Of a DNA stretch of 64,000 nt, positions 29,179 through 42,329 are shown piece by piece (positions within the stretch are counted from its first letter, which is position 1; each line of letters opens with the position of its first letter). Where the stretch lies: contig KB292234.1 of NCBI GenBank assembly GCA_000328365.1, forward strand, positions 214,897-278,896, read 5' to 3'. This stretch comes from Capitella teleta (taxonomy: Eukaryota; Annelida; Polychaeta; Capitellidae). The notes under the pieces are model-generated. The model searched no databases. It was not told the DNA's origin and saw only the letters and a program-made list of their open reading frames with translations. A program made the translations under genes and the position numbers.

Positions 29179-31838
29179 CGTTTAGCAGACTCAATAATTA
29201 CACAAAACACTTGTTTATGGGGAGGATATTTTTTGGGGGGTGCGTTTAGCAGAACCAATGATTACATAAAACAGTTGGGGTTTTGGGGGGTTTTTTTTTC
29301 AATTGCTGGACTTTCTTGCTGTGATGCATAAATTTGCATTTGCATTTTCATCCCTTCTGTATCTACAGAAATGCTGACATAAGAACAGGGGAAGTTAATT
29401 AGCTTAGTCGATATACACGTGTTTAACACATTTGCCAAAACGTTACATTGCCGAAACCTCGTAACATATCCTTGGAACTTTCGACTTGACAGATCCCTCA
29501 TATGATTCAGACTCCGTAGTCAAAGCAAGACCGTTGGTCAAAGCAGTGTTGGGCTCGGAAGTCTAGGTTGCAGCCAATCAACGGTGTTGTCAATCTAACG
29601 ATGCCCTAATTCTCAGTCAGCTGTGGGATTCTCATTCACAGCCGACGGACCCGGAAGTGATTGATATTTGGGGTCTAAACACGTAGAAATTGGCGAGAAA
29701 TTTGAAGAAATTATTTTTTCCAATTGAAGTAATGAACGGTCCCCGCCAACTCATTTGCATGTTAGGTCAGGGTCAGAGGGGTCAATCATTCAGTCAAAAT
29801 GCGTGGAACTGCTTCGTTGTTTCTATTCATAAAGTTATAATTTGTGTATTTTATTATTTATTTATTTAACACATATATATAAATATATTGGGGTTATTTT
29901 CTGTGAGTTTGAGGCCGTATAAACTTTTGTAATTACATCAATTGCCCAGAATCGTTCGAATTTGAACTTTCCGTTAAATACACACGTGTGTTGTCATTGC
30001 TGTTACGTCACTCAAAAAACTGTTTAAGAGCTACGCAGATGTCAAAAGGAAAAGCCTGATCACGCGGTTGACTGAAATGATAAGGTCATCTCGATATTAT
30101 TCAACCTCGACAACTGATACTACTGAGCCTAAAATCATTATGCAACCGTGTTGATCTGGTTCGTGTGTCACAGCTGCACTAAATATCTTCCAGGAGTCAC
30201 CTGTAATAGGTAGCCTGACATGGATGAGAAGCGAAGTTTACAAAGTTTAAAATTAGGTCAAACGTTATAATACAGGTGAGTGTTTAGTCTGGATTTTATA
30301 AATATTGAAATCAACGATGATCAAAGAAATAGTTCCATACATTTGGTCCATTTACAACCCGAATTTGGACAATTTCGACTCAAGGGTACGACTAAGAGAC
30401 TTCATAAGCGACCGCAAGATTGAGCTCAGGCAACACGGGGGCGTTATGTGCATGTGAGTACCTGCAACAATTCTTGCCGTTGGATTTTGAATTAGTAATA
30501 GTTCATAAGTTAAAAACACTGTGCTTACGATGTTTCAGGTAGATTGAGAACGCATTCAGAGGTGTGTCACAGGCTCCATGTTATTGCAAGATGTCCATGA
30601 GGTGGCTATAATACACTGTATCAAAAGTTGGAAACATATCAAACTTTGGCAACAACTTATCTGCAATAACGTTATTATGCACTACTGTGATTCTGGCAAT
30701 ATGCGATGTGCAGTGGCTCTTCAGTGCCATTTTCCATCAGGCGCTACTTGGCTTGAGCAGCAACGACCTTTTCCAGAACCTTTGATAGGAAGACAAGGTT
30801 GGAGACCGAGCGATAATTGCCACATTCCTCTGCGTCAAGCGGGGGTGGTCTTTTTAAGCAGAGGATCGACCAGAAATGCGTATATAATATTATTCCGAAC
30901 ATTTCCTCCTTAAAATCTTTAATTGTATGAATCCGATAGACAATCTCCTTCTTATTTGTGTTTAACCACTCAAACTCAAACTGCGCGTACGATTGAACAA
31001 TATATTATATAATACACTCACACATAATAATCCTAGCTGTTACATTTCAACTCCCTCCCCCCTTCTTTACTGTCCCGATATTACTAGGGTGTAATACTTA
31101 CCCCTATTAGTAGCATATATGATGTGGACGCCGCGTCGCCTTGAATCTTGTATAGAAACGAAAAGGTCACATGTCCTTCCTTACCTGACCAAAATGGCGT
31201 CATGACCATTAAGGTGTGTAAGGAGGGACATAATCGCTTCTTCTCATAAACTGACTCCGCTGCTACTCCCGAATCCCGATACCTACGCAGGACAGCAATG
31301 AGATACCATGTTAGAGAACATATTATGTGGCGAATAAAGATCAATAAATGCCAGGCAGTGGAACAGGGGAAGGGAGAAATGAAAGACAACAAGCGAAAGA
31401 GGGGCTACAGGGAAGAACATTCGAAGTGGGCGGTGTTAAGGTCAAAAGGTCATACTTTAATAAAAGTTTACAAGATGTTTTAGTCTAGTATGGCTCTATA
31501 AACTCTGGCAATGTATTACACTTTTGGGAAAGAGAATACACGAATATACATCTATTGCTGATGGCTGACAAGTATCAAATGACCCCTATCGTTGAAACAG
31601 ACCTTTCACACCGACAAAGTTTACAAAGTTCACACCGATAATAGATGACCCGTGAATATGCAAGTATACACTCAAATCCATACTTTGCATGCTAAACCGA
31701 CGGCTTCAACAATTCACACACCAATGTATATAACAGCTCCAAAACATACAGACCAGCAGTCACCCAGTCAATAATCTTACACCCAACACACATCAACAGA
31801 ACCCGGGATCTCTAAGTGTCATTTCTCCATCATTTGCA

Positions 31839-31900
31839 CCATTCGGATATACTAAAAGTCACTATGGTAACCCATGGTGACTTTTAGTATATCCGAATGG
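31839..31900. repeat. Perfect 24-bp inverted repeat (hairpin)
   Basis: Arms 31,839-31,862 and 31,877-31,900 are exact complements around a 14-bp loop, which is itself partly palindromic (ATGGT/ACCCAT). The arm begins CCATTCGGATATACTAAAAG. It could be a recent fold-back duplication or the core of a tiny palindromic element; a microRNA-like precursor is possible but unsupported. Confidence 0.9.
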
Positions 31901-32655
31901 ACGACAGACGTCACGGAGAATATTGTGGCCCGACTACATCCAGAATGGACCCGAGCAGTAGCGACCGACGCGGCTAGGATGAGGAGGAGAATGAGGAGGA
32001 GAGCGCATACGGTCCAACTGAGGACTACGGCTGATGAGAGATGCTTGGCTTATATGATCAACAATTCAGCGAAGCTGGGCTTCTTGGAACAGGAGCATAA
32101 TTGATTCAGATTACGTTTACCTCTCAACAAACAGCCAGTGAAGATGCGCTAGGATGGGTGCCCCTTGGTGAGAAAGCGAGCGGTGCTGTTCTACACAGTC
32201 CGGCGCTTTGGCGTCTGGTTTGAAGGCAATTCCAGGAATTCCAGCGTAATCGATTTAACAATCGCATTAATGACTTTAACACAAACGTTCCCCAATCCTT
32301 ACATGCACCTCAGGTTGCAAAAATTACGTGTCCTCCATTTGCAGGCGATGATCAAAGATGGCTCCAAGGTCCCTCGCTGTCTCTGATGGCTTGATAGTGG
32401 AACCTCGTATGGTGATGGACACGTCTTTTCGTCGATATAACGAGATGTTTTGTCTTCGAATTTTGAAAAGATGCTTCCAAGCGATGCAGCTGTTGACGGG
32501 ATGCTTACGGTTGAATGGCTCGGAATAGTTTGATCTGCATATAATTTTTTAACAATGCTTCTTGGTGCCCTGATGGTTTCTGATCCCCGAGGAACTCCAA
32601 TGCTCAGTGGTCAACCAGCAGTCATCTGCTATATTCGTGGTTCCATTGGAGCTAG
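31901..32655. other. Stretch of mixed composition left of the giant inverted repeat
   Basis: A plus-strand frame from about 31,901 to 32,104 (containing HPEWTRAVATDAARMRRRM) looks compositionally coding but matches no family I know. The last ~60 bp before 32,656 align weakly with the outer flank of the right arm (shared TCATCTGCT and GAGGAAC), so arm homology may fade outward and not stop sharply. Confidence 0.35.
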
Positions 32656-35600
32656 CACCAAAGGGTTGTCAATACATTGAAAGTACATTCCCTCAGCAAT
32701 AAAAGTATCCGTCATCATTGGCTATTATCGATGGCCAAAGGAAACCACGACCATCTAGAGCGGCTCAGACTGAATAATCGGCCACGTCAGCGAATAGAGC
32801 CACAGGAAAATAGAGCACTCTGTAAAACTCCGTTGCAATTACGTCACTCGTGCATCACGCACGTTCAATTGGCGGTCTGATTTAGGAGAGCAATACCATA
32901 ATTGCACAGGAAAGATGAAGAACGTTAATTGCAAACCCAAGCTATTTGATATCAGAATAAGACATTGCTTTCAATTGGGATTCTTGCTGTTGTAAACACA
33001 GTCATCTCGCATCCACATGTTTTCTCATTTGCGATGCTACCAGACCTGTCAAAGCCTTAGAATTATACCGCGAACTCAGACCAGGAAATTGCTGCCACAG
33101 CAGAATTCTTTTAAGGCGTCATCTTTTTCTTATGTCTTGGTGTAAGGAATTCGTATATGCATATTCATTGACTGCATCTGGAAATAACTGAACAATACCT
33201 GAAAATAATGTTTAACAAGGAATTAGTACATTTTAGGTTGACCACCTTTGAAGGGCAGTCAGCAATCCTGGTTACCGTAATTTTAGCGATGCATTCAGTG
33301 TATGCATGTCCCAAGATTCGCCCTGTTCCTTCTACGATAAACACATTTCGTTGTGCCCCATTGGCGTTCACTTAGGTCAACTCTTATGCCTGACCACCCC
33401 ATAACACTGCAGATAACGCAATCGTCTTGAGCAACATAAAAATTCAACCCACGTTGTCAAATTCAGCCACGTGAAGGGATCTACCCACATTAGGATGAAT
33501 CGGCAATTGACAAAGGGTTCGCTATGGTGCATATGCATGATGAACCATTTCATGACAAATTTATAGCCATATTTTAGCAATTTCTAGTATAATCAACTGA
33601 ATTACTCGAAATCTTATATCTCATGAAGGATGGTCAGCCTAAATGTCACATCAAATACGACTGGAAAATTTCATTTCATTCCATATTGTTTCTAGCTGTC
33701 AACACAAAGGCTGTAATCATGAAATGTGGTATCATCAAATGGAAGCCTGTGTCAAAATTACCAACATGATAAATTTCCATAATTGCAATTTCTTCTCGTG
33801 AAAAAGGAAGTCACAATCAGTGGCCCATTCATCATCATTATTAATTCATGCTCGTTTGATAGTTTATCAGTGGATCTCTCAATGATTATATAATGCAGAT
33901 CTTCAACGTGATCAATTAAGCCGTGATATATTTTGTTGCATTAGCTTGCTTCAACCATGTTAGCCAGCTGTTGATCCTTTTCTATGGCATGGCCTTCCTC
34001 AGTCTGTGCCTAACGCAATGGTGTGTAAAATTGCAACACAGCCTGCTTGATGATAATACTCTGACCTCGAGTGAGTGTGGTGGTTATGGGTGCCCTTGAT
34101 CAATTGATAATAACGAATAATTTAACCCTGATCTCATTCCGCGTTGTCTATTGGCTATCCCTTGTATATATTCTAGAACATATGGATCACCTTTTTGTAC
34201 TGCCACAAGATCATCCTTCGTTGCTCGACTTTACTTCAGGTGGTCATTTTCATTACGGGCTTCAAAGCCATAGAGAAGTAAATAACATTTCTTTGCCGGA
34301 AGAGGACAACTACGGTCCTCGGTACAAGGAGTCTGGCAAACGCAAAGGTCAGTGTTAATCAAGGAGTCTTTGAAGCAACTGTCTCGTGTAATACCAAGAT
34401 GATGGCCTCCTCCACATAGGACTTTCGTTCTGCATAGATTCAAAGTTCCTGCAATTTTGAGATATCAGCACCAGCATGGGACCATTTGTCAGATTTCGCC
34501 AACCTGTTCGATGCCCTGAGGCAGCAGATCATAAACATGTTCTTGCGTATCGTGGTAAAGAGAAGGAAAACGAAGCTGCTAATGTATAATTCACCATTAA
34601 ATGATTCCGTGTATTACATGCATTATTGATTATGAGTCTTTATACACGTGTTGTGCGGAATACCAAATGTGCTTATAACAAGGAAATGAAGAAATCTTCC
34701 GCATTAAATGCAACTGACAGACAACAATTGAAATGACAACATAGGAGGAAATGGATTCAAACATAGGCGGAACAATGGACCACTGCTTTCGGCTAAATTA
34801 ATTCAATGTATTTATGATTGATATCTAATTCATTTGATTGCTACTCATCGCTAGATGTGACTCAACGAACCATTTAACTAAGATGAACTCAAGGAAGCAG
34901 AGATCTGAATTAGCTTGGAAATTGGTGTAATTGGGAGTTGACCGATGAATGCTATCTTGATAAACCCAAACAGTAACAAATTCAATCCACCTAAGTTCCA
35001 GAATTCAACAATATTATCCCGGTTATTATAATCGGAGAAAGAAAAGTGCAACATGCTGTGAGTGGAGTTCCCATTTTATGGTAAACCATGGCACACTTAT
35101 TCTCGTGGTCGCCAGAGAACGTAATATTATATTTACAACTGACGTATGGAGCGATTTGAACGGAGTATGACAGGAGAGTCAGCTCTCAGTTAAATGTTAT
35201 TCCAATTCAATTCCTTGGTTTAATCTGTCATGGACACCGGAATATTATACGAAATATCATGTCTCATCTAGATGATCTTACAGCCACAAAAACTAATGAA
35301 TTGCAGTGTAAGATTATGTGTTCTTTACCGTAGAAGCGACGTGTGTTGCATGATGAAAGCTTAGATGCCATAGACATAATTATAGGATGGTGCTGTTGTT
35401 GTTGGTGTCAAGAGAGAAGAGGAGAGAAGGAGAACATTACTCGTTGTCATAAGCACAACACGTGCTCCGTTGAGCCCCATAGCGTGCAGTTTCGGGTTTG
35501 CTGTTTATCTTCAGTGTGAGGTCGGCGGCTTTGCTCTTATCTGGATTCGACCCAGCGTGTTGTGGATACCCATGCATGCATACACAGATTACACTATATT

Positions 35601-38600
35601 AGTTCGCTCGTTCTCCTTTCCCCCCGTGCTTCATTCTTTCCCATCAAATACCCCCTATGTACTAAAACACTGAACTCTCTAGGTTTACTAACTGCCCTGA
35701 CTTTCCAGGTGAGACCTGCCACATTATCCAAAAGATATGTTTCTATATAACCAGAAGAAATGCTGAGTTCGAATTTCTTCTCCAACTAACCCACTAACTG
35801 CCAATCACCTTTAGCTGTACGTGAGGAAGATCACCTTAAGTTCTCCTCAGAATAACCTGTACTTGACACATTTTGCTCTTTCCCCAATGGTTAAGTTTTG
35901 CATGTGACTTACCCACGAGATCTCGTTTGATGAATATTAATATATCCCTGTCGGCTCTTTATAAACCCGACCAAACCAGCATCCCTAACCACTCTTCCTT
36001 CCACTACTGCCCTCATCCAACCACCTTTTATTTGGACCTGCTTCAATAAATTGGATTATTTTTCAACCCTAGTCTGTGTGCTTCACCCCCTAAGTTCAGA
36101 CTAGGCCAGAACCGGGAACACGCACGGAACACAGCGAAGCCATACTGCACGTTGTTGGATTAATTGAGGCCATGCCATTCGCAGCCTTCTAGTGCTGTGC
36201 TGTGTCTCTTATCAAGCAATATTTCAAGGGTGCTAATCAAAGGATCTTTTACCATTCTGATGATGAGTAATTCTATGGAGATTTCCCAAAACGCAACCTC
36301 GTTTAACTGTCAACTGAACGGAAATTACACGAATGAATCCCGCAGTTACTCTGAACAGAGATAGTCTTTTTGTACTGTCTCAGGGGAATTGTGCCCATGA
36401 ATTCCAGGACTGAGCACTTAACCATGAGCTTTATGTTCAGCAATAGAGTATGCATGAGAGACAGTACATCAGGAAGTAAATGAGAAGAATTCCTTGCAAT
36501 AAACATTTTACACGCGTGGAGAACGAACGAGCATTGACGTGTAAATCGTTTGTGGACCGGGGGGAGTGCTATTTCGTCTTTAGTGAGATTGTTTTCATTG
36601 TACTGACCGATACTTTTCCGCATTTCTTTCATTCATCGAAAGATTTCTTTTCAGCAATTTCATCTCGAATCAAATTGATGAAGTAAGTAGCAAAGCCTAG
36701 ATTTGATTTGGACAACTGCTTGCATATTATGCCCATGGGGAATTTATTCCAGGCCCTTGGGTAGCACTATTCAAATTGCTTTGGGAATAACCTCATGTGG
36801 TGCCTCACTCGCACTATCTTCCTGTTAAAATAGCTACAGATTGTAAATCATTTTATCGGCAATATCAGTGCAGCCATTTCAATCACAATGTTTGATCTCA
36901 TCTTAGGTAAGAATTCATTTATGTTAAAATATACATAAAAAAGAGAGAAATTCTGGCATAAATCAAGCGGTATGTTAGGTTATTGTCAGATAAACAAGTT
37001 CAAGGGATTCTGGACGAGACGAAGTCGAGTTCGGTTATCTGGCTTCAGAATCACAAGAACTCGTTTATCTGAAGATAACCATCAACTTCCGAGGGAATTA
37101 TGCCGGATTATGCCACGAAAAATTCTAGCTTAATTAATCGAGTGGACGATCGAAAAGATATTCGAGTGCGCCATCTTGAATATTTTTACTTTATGGGTAA
37201 ACCCGGATTGATGATTCCGATGTCGGATAGCACTACAAATCATTCCCAGATCGCGATAAAACGATAATTCGATTTATTACCCCAAATCTATTGAAATTAG
37301 CATAATATAGCAATGAAAATACAGGCTGATTTCGGATCACTTGCCGGATCGCTGTACAACGAATACAACGAGCGCAGTCAACATGGATTCCTTGAAATAA
37401 AAAATATATTTATATGAAATCCCGAATCAGGGTTTTACCCACCGTGAATCCGGATCGTTTGAATAATCATGACAGCCGCCAATGAGCGGAGGGGTAGTAA
37501 TATTGCATTTTGAGACTTTAATATTGGTTGAATGACGAGATTGATCTGTGCTATTTGTTTATTTATACACGTTCACTATGCACGGATTATGCACTCAAAT
37601 ACACAAGGCTGATTGGCTGGCAGACTCACTGAGTGGTATAATCTCGACTTAGCCGTTTTGAACCCGTGCCTAATAGTCTTATAATTCTGAACTTCATTCC
37701 ATCTGCATTTCATTCTCTTCCGGGCATTTCATCTTTCAAAATATCTCTCCGCAATTCACCCTCTTACATGCCACTCGGGTACATTTCTTTCTAATCTAAT
37801 TTGCACATTTTGACTTGTCAAGATATGACGTCATTTGATAAAAAATTATGAAAACAAAATATATGTACTACTGTACGATGTGCCTGAATCAGTCATCTAC
37901 TTATACTATAACGGAACGGAAATGCCTCTATTGATCATGGTACGTAAGAGATTCATGCATACTCTAAGGACATTGTTAACACAACTCACCTGGATATAGC
38001 ATCAGAAATCTAATTACAACTCATTAATACCATACCTCTCATTGTCTGCTGCTCGGCTCTCGATTTTTGGATTGGCAATAACAATATTTTAAAAAAACCT
38101 TGTATATCCACGTACTCTCAGTCTTAATTCATTGATTCTGGCTAATTAATTGGCAGCCACACTCAGCGACCGACCTTCTTTTGTCGGCTCCTTCTAATAT
38201 CACTCCTGCAAAATAAAAAATTATCTCGTAAAGTCATTTGAGTATATTATGTCCTAAATCCGCCCGTATCCGAGCACCAGAATGCTTGTATCCGGTTGGG
38301 TCTCATTTGCTCCTTGGGCGAAACCTTAAAATGACCAGTGCTCCAGATCTAGATTTAGGATGGTGTGGAACTACATTTGTCCCTAAATCTAGTCACGGAA
38401 GATAAGAATAATCTGTAGAAATTGTTCTGACGCAGGTCGAGATAACTACCGGCAGTGCAAACTGCGTGAATTCAGAAGTGCCTATTACCTTCTACTTGTG
38501 ATCTTTTGCAATCAGAGTACAGAGCATGACCGGTTGCATTATCATCCCAGCCACCTTATACTGTCTCTCGTTCTCTTTCTCTAATACAGACATCTGAATC

Positions 38601-39700
38601 GACACATGCTGGAATATGAAAGGCGACTCTTCTTCTGAGTACGTGTTTGGTTCTATATGGTTCGCTAATTGCTCAGTGTATTATGATATTATGTCATATT
38701 TGATATAATCCGCAAATGCCAGTGGATTTAATGTTTGGGTAGGTGTTCTATAAATCACTTATATTTATTTCTCTGGTAATAATATCCCCATTTCAAACGG
38801 TTCTGAATTTTAGCCGCTTGGTAGATTACTCGGATGTAGGAATTGTGTTACGACAATTTTCAAAATAAATGAGTCATTTTTGACGACCAAGAACTTTCAA
38901 TTTGGTCTAAAAGGATTTCTATGAAACTATAATTGAATTCCTGCAGTGGCACTCAATGCTCAATACTGATCTTTACAATTTATCAAACTAGAAAAACGGA
39001 CGAACCATTGCCGCGATTGTATTACCATAAAGCGTCGGCTGACATTAAATACGTGGTGTAAATCTCACTGCTCCATCCACGCATTGACTGCTGAGGTCAT
39101 TTGATTCCTGAAACCAATGCAAACGACATTGATTCATTCAGTGGCCGATCTGGCAATGGGCCATAAATCGAAGCATTCATTTCTTTGGGTTCGTTGGATT
39201 TTGGACGCAGTTTACACCATTCATCATTCAGAACTTAACGAGGTCAACATACAGAATATACTCGCATGATGACCTTGAACTAACTTCAATGTTGAAATCA
39301 ACAACATAATATATGATGTTGTCCTAAATAATACATCAGAAGTGTAATCCATCTGACATCACTCGCTGCGTCTCTTCTATCGTAACCATAGAAACCATAA
39401 TTTCTCGATCAACCTGAACATTTCCCAATTATTCTGTGGTTTATTTTGCATGCCGTGGCCAAGTAATCACTACGCACTGAGCTGATGTGCTTGCATACAT
39501 GCATTGCATAAGTGCTGATTTCATGAATTGGAGCTGCGTTATCCTTCGGGTTTTGACAAGGCAACAAACAACCAGATGTTGTAACAAGCCGACTGAGGTC
39601 ACGATCATCTCGAATGAGAACTAGTTCTCACATGTGACGCATGTCTCTATGACGCACTTAATTCCCTTTGAGGCTCTTTTCAGATGCATGGTCTTGATAC
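32656..39700 (+). repeat. Giant inverted repeat, left arm (about 7.05 kb)
   Basis: This arm is the reverse complement of 44,563-51,717. Paired positions sum to about 84,370 in the outer third, 84,454 near 36 kb and 84,263 at the inner end. The shifts come from an 86-bp block present only here (35,435-35,520) and about 190 bp present only in the right arm. Inner homology stops at GTCTTGATAC (39,691-39,700). Identity is high throughout and nearly complete around 36.1-37.3 kb. No coding sequence is recognised. The arm contains a solo-LTR-like fossil. It may be an inverted segmental duplication, the arms of a very large fold-back element, or an assembly product of two haplotypes. Confidence 0.93.
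35558..36108 (+). mobile_element. Solo-LTR-like fossil, copy 2 (in left arm)
   Basis: A 551-bp unit starts TGTTGTGGATACCC and ends CAGACTAGGCCA. It has TTTATAAACCCG as a TATA-like box and AATAAA near the 3' end, and is homologous to copy 1 at 14.3-14.8 kb but clearly diverged from it. No internal region or target duplication was seen. Because the same unit occupies the matching place in the right arm, it was present before the arms duplicated. Confidence 0.55.
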
Positions 39701-39828
39701 ACTCTTCCTGCGTCTCCATTGACCGGTAGTCGAATGCCAAGTGCTCTGATAATTATAAGGTTATTTAAGTATGCACAAGAAGAGAGTATATTCGTTTTAA
39801 ATATGCGAATGCATCCGTGCAGATGCTG

Positions 39829-40047
39829 TTAATTTGGGTGAATTATTTGCGTGAAATTTGTAAGACAACACATTTCTGTCAGGACATTGTTACAGTGTAC
39901 CGAATTGAAAGTCATCTGGCACCAAGCCTTTGTTGGCACAGAGATACTCGTCAGGGGTAGTGTTGTTAACTTGACATATGGGCTATTCTTTTGACACAAG
40001 TCGTACCTGGAGACAAAATCCCCAACTGAGTTGACCATATTTGGCAC
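39829..40047 (-). pseudogene. Integrase fragment of an LTR or Ginger-type element, fossil
   Basis: The minus-strand frame contains FVSRYDLCQKNSPY and, after a short gap, ISVPTKAWCQM. This fits the end of the zinc-binding domain and the linker into the catalytic core of Ty3/gypsy, Ginger and KRBA2/GIN1-like integrases (C-x2-C-Q-K, then P-x-P-x-K-A-W). Only about 50 residues can be recognised, so it is a broken, old remnant. Confidence 0.6.
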
Positions 40048-41480
40048 GAGGTGTAACTATTTTCTTATTCAAATGCAATTTTACTTTCTTTTGTTGAGTG
40101 AATTGTATGTAAAATTATCTCTCTCTCATCTTCATCAATGACTACACGACACCACTCCTCTGCCTCTTGAACCTCCATTCATGTGTACTTGGTTGGTTAT
40201 TGCAGGAATTTCATTTCTAATCCACCTGATTTCTAAGTAGTAGAAAAAACCTCCTTGCAGCTAAAACGAAAAAGAAGAAATCAGATCTATAAATTGAACC
40301 ATGAGAAGGAGAAGAAAAAAAGGGAATACAGCATTACTTCGCATAATTAATCATTATCTAGTGGAATGACAGGAAGCGGAAAATCACTTACCTTGAAACT
40401 TAATAACAAAATCCTGCGAATCGCTCGCTATCTCGAAGCTCTGATGACTTCTGAGTAGGACTTATTTGTCAAATAATTTCGGGTGTCCCTCAACTCGGGA
40501 ATGTTCAATCTTTCCTCGTGATTGAAACTGCACTTGTTTCAAGATTACTAATATATGTATTCATATATACATATATAATAAATACTATGAATATAATCTA
40601 TATGCTTGATCGGCGCATGATATACCATTCCGAGTGATTCCTGGTCAACAAACGAAATCGGTAAGGATATATTTAAAACAATCTATCGTTTGTTAGACTC
40701 ATTCTGCAAAACTGTCATCTTCTCAGTTTTTCTCGTCGATTGAAAACAGTGATATACACCTGATTATAAATAAAATTACTTCAATGGAAGACAGGTCAAA
40801 CACCACGTCATACTGTATGTTAAAATAATAATTATTATTCGTATGATACAACATTGAAGAAGCCCATGACAAATTCCCAACCAGGAAAAAGTAAAACACT
40901 TGACGCGTGTATCAGATGTAATGTCCAAGAAATGAAGTCCCATTCTGTCTAAATTGAGATATAAATAAATAAATAAATATTTCTTTGGAGATGTGATAGG
41001 AACACTTATAACTCCACTTCTAAACGTCACTATGCTACACATAACGCCATTTGATATGGCTGGCAGATGCCTAATTTTAAGTGATATGCTTTAAAAGCTC
41101 AAAAAGACTATTATTAGCACCCGGACTATAGGCCCTGTGTTTGCTGTAACAGAGTACATAGTCCCCTGGGATTGGTAGACCTAGCTTCAACCACATGGCA
41201 TATATTAGACATAGCCAGGATAGGTAGGACTACTATTGCCAGGTACGGACCACCATTCCGAGTAATTTATACAAAATCAGATATTTAGTGTGGGCCAATA
41301 CTGAGAGATTACCATGAAGACGAGCTCAAAATGTGAAATGAGAGATGACTTGCTTTCTCACATGACATGAATCATAAGCATATCACATGATTGGATGATC
41401 ACATGATCACTCTTCCTTTGTTCGATTGGACGAACAAACATACTTCACAGAATATGAAATGAAAAAGGCCATCGTTAGAT

Positions 41481-41708
41481 GGATGGATAGATAATTTTAT
41501 TGCAGGACAACTTAATGGTGCTTACAATAACGAAAGGAAGGTTAAACAAAATTTCCGATAAATTCATAGCAAATATTCTTCATAATTGTAGCAGGTTCGG
41601 TGAGAAAGAAATTAGGGAAATTATGATTCACATTTCGGGTGGTTTCGGCGTATAACTTCGGTCATGGGCATCATGAGATGATGTGGGTCTCATCCTGGAT
41701 TTCCCCAC
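41481..41708 (-). mobile_element. Dispersed retroposon, copy 2
   Basis: Homologous to 13,683-13,893 with the same border word CCCCACA at its 5' end. On the minus strand it ends GCAATAAAATTATC, followed by ATCC/ATCT units. The AATAAA plus simple-repeat tail marks it as a non-LTR retroposon 3' end. Confidence 0.7.
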
Positions 41709-41935
41709 ATTAAATGTATCTAAACTGTGTCTCTTTTTTGCTATGACTATCTCATACTTTCATTATTTACTTACTTGCTTATACTTATATTTTATTGTTG
41801 TATTTAGATCAGGGTCAAATGTGCAACTCATTGCACCAGATCGTGATGTGTATGTTCCAACTTTTCATTTTGTAATTTATATTATTTTTGACATTTTGTT
41901 CTTACATTACAATAAAACTATTCTTCTTCTTCTGT
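41709..41935 (+). mobile_element. Retroposon 3' end with (TTC)n tail
   Basis: This stretch abuts the previous element head to head. It is T-rich and ends ACATTACAATAAAACTA followed by four TTC-type units. Orientation is plus. No coding part is recognisable. Confidence 0.45.
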
Positions 41936-42329
41936 CGATGGAATTAATGCAAAACTATGCTACACGGTGATGCCGATTTCAACAAAACACGCCAGCGACA
42001 TGAAAACGCAATACATATTAATACTAAATTAATACGGATATACTCTGTTGTTGTGTATAATTATATAACCTCATAATTATCACAGCACTCGCATTCGACT
42101 CCTTTGTCAATGACATCAAGCAAGGTATTATTTAATCAAGGATATCAGCCTTGGTTACATTTTGTGGAAATATGGAAATACACATAAAAGCAGAAAAATA
42201 ATTTATCCCATAACACTCACTGAATGTCGATACTGATAATAAAAGCTAACCAACTGGTATGAGGTAGATAAATAGGTCAAATTGGTGACCACCTTTAAAA
42301 GATATCTGTTGATGACATGTAAGGAAGGA

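Larger units (their letters stand above)
26677..31838. other. Non-coding stretch
   Basis: No gene recognised. It holds three tandem copies of a 12-bp unit (TTCCCTTCGTGT, about 27,303-27,336), the second copy of dispersed repeat A, and a 150-bp homopolymer-rich block listed separately. Frames in the block are poly-F or poly-K artefacts. Confidence 0.5.

Noticed and set aside
28967-29331. Phenylalanine- or lysine-rich small proteins
   Set aside because: Frames across poly-T and poly-G runs only.
36164-36632. Small open frames conserved perfectly between the two arms
   Set aside because: The underlying DNA is nearly identical, so conservation reflects duplication. The frames overlap on both strands and match no family.
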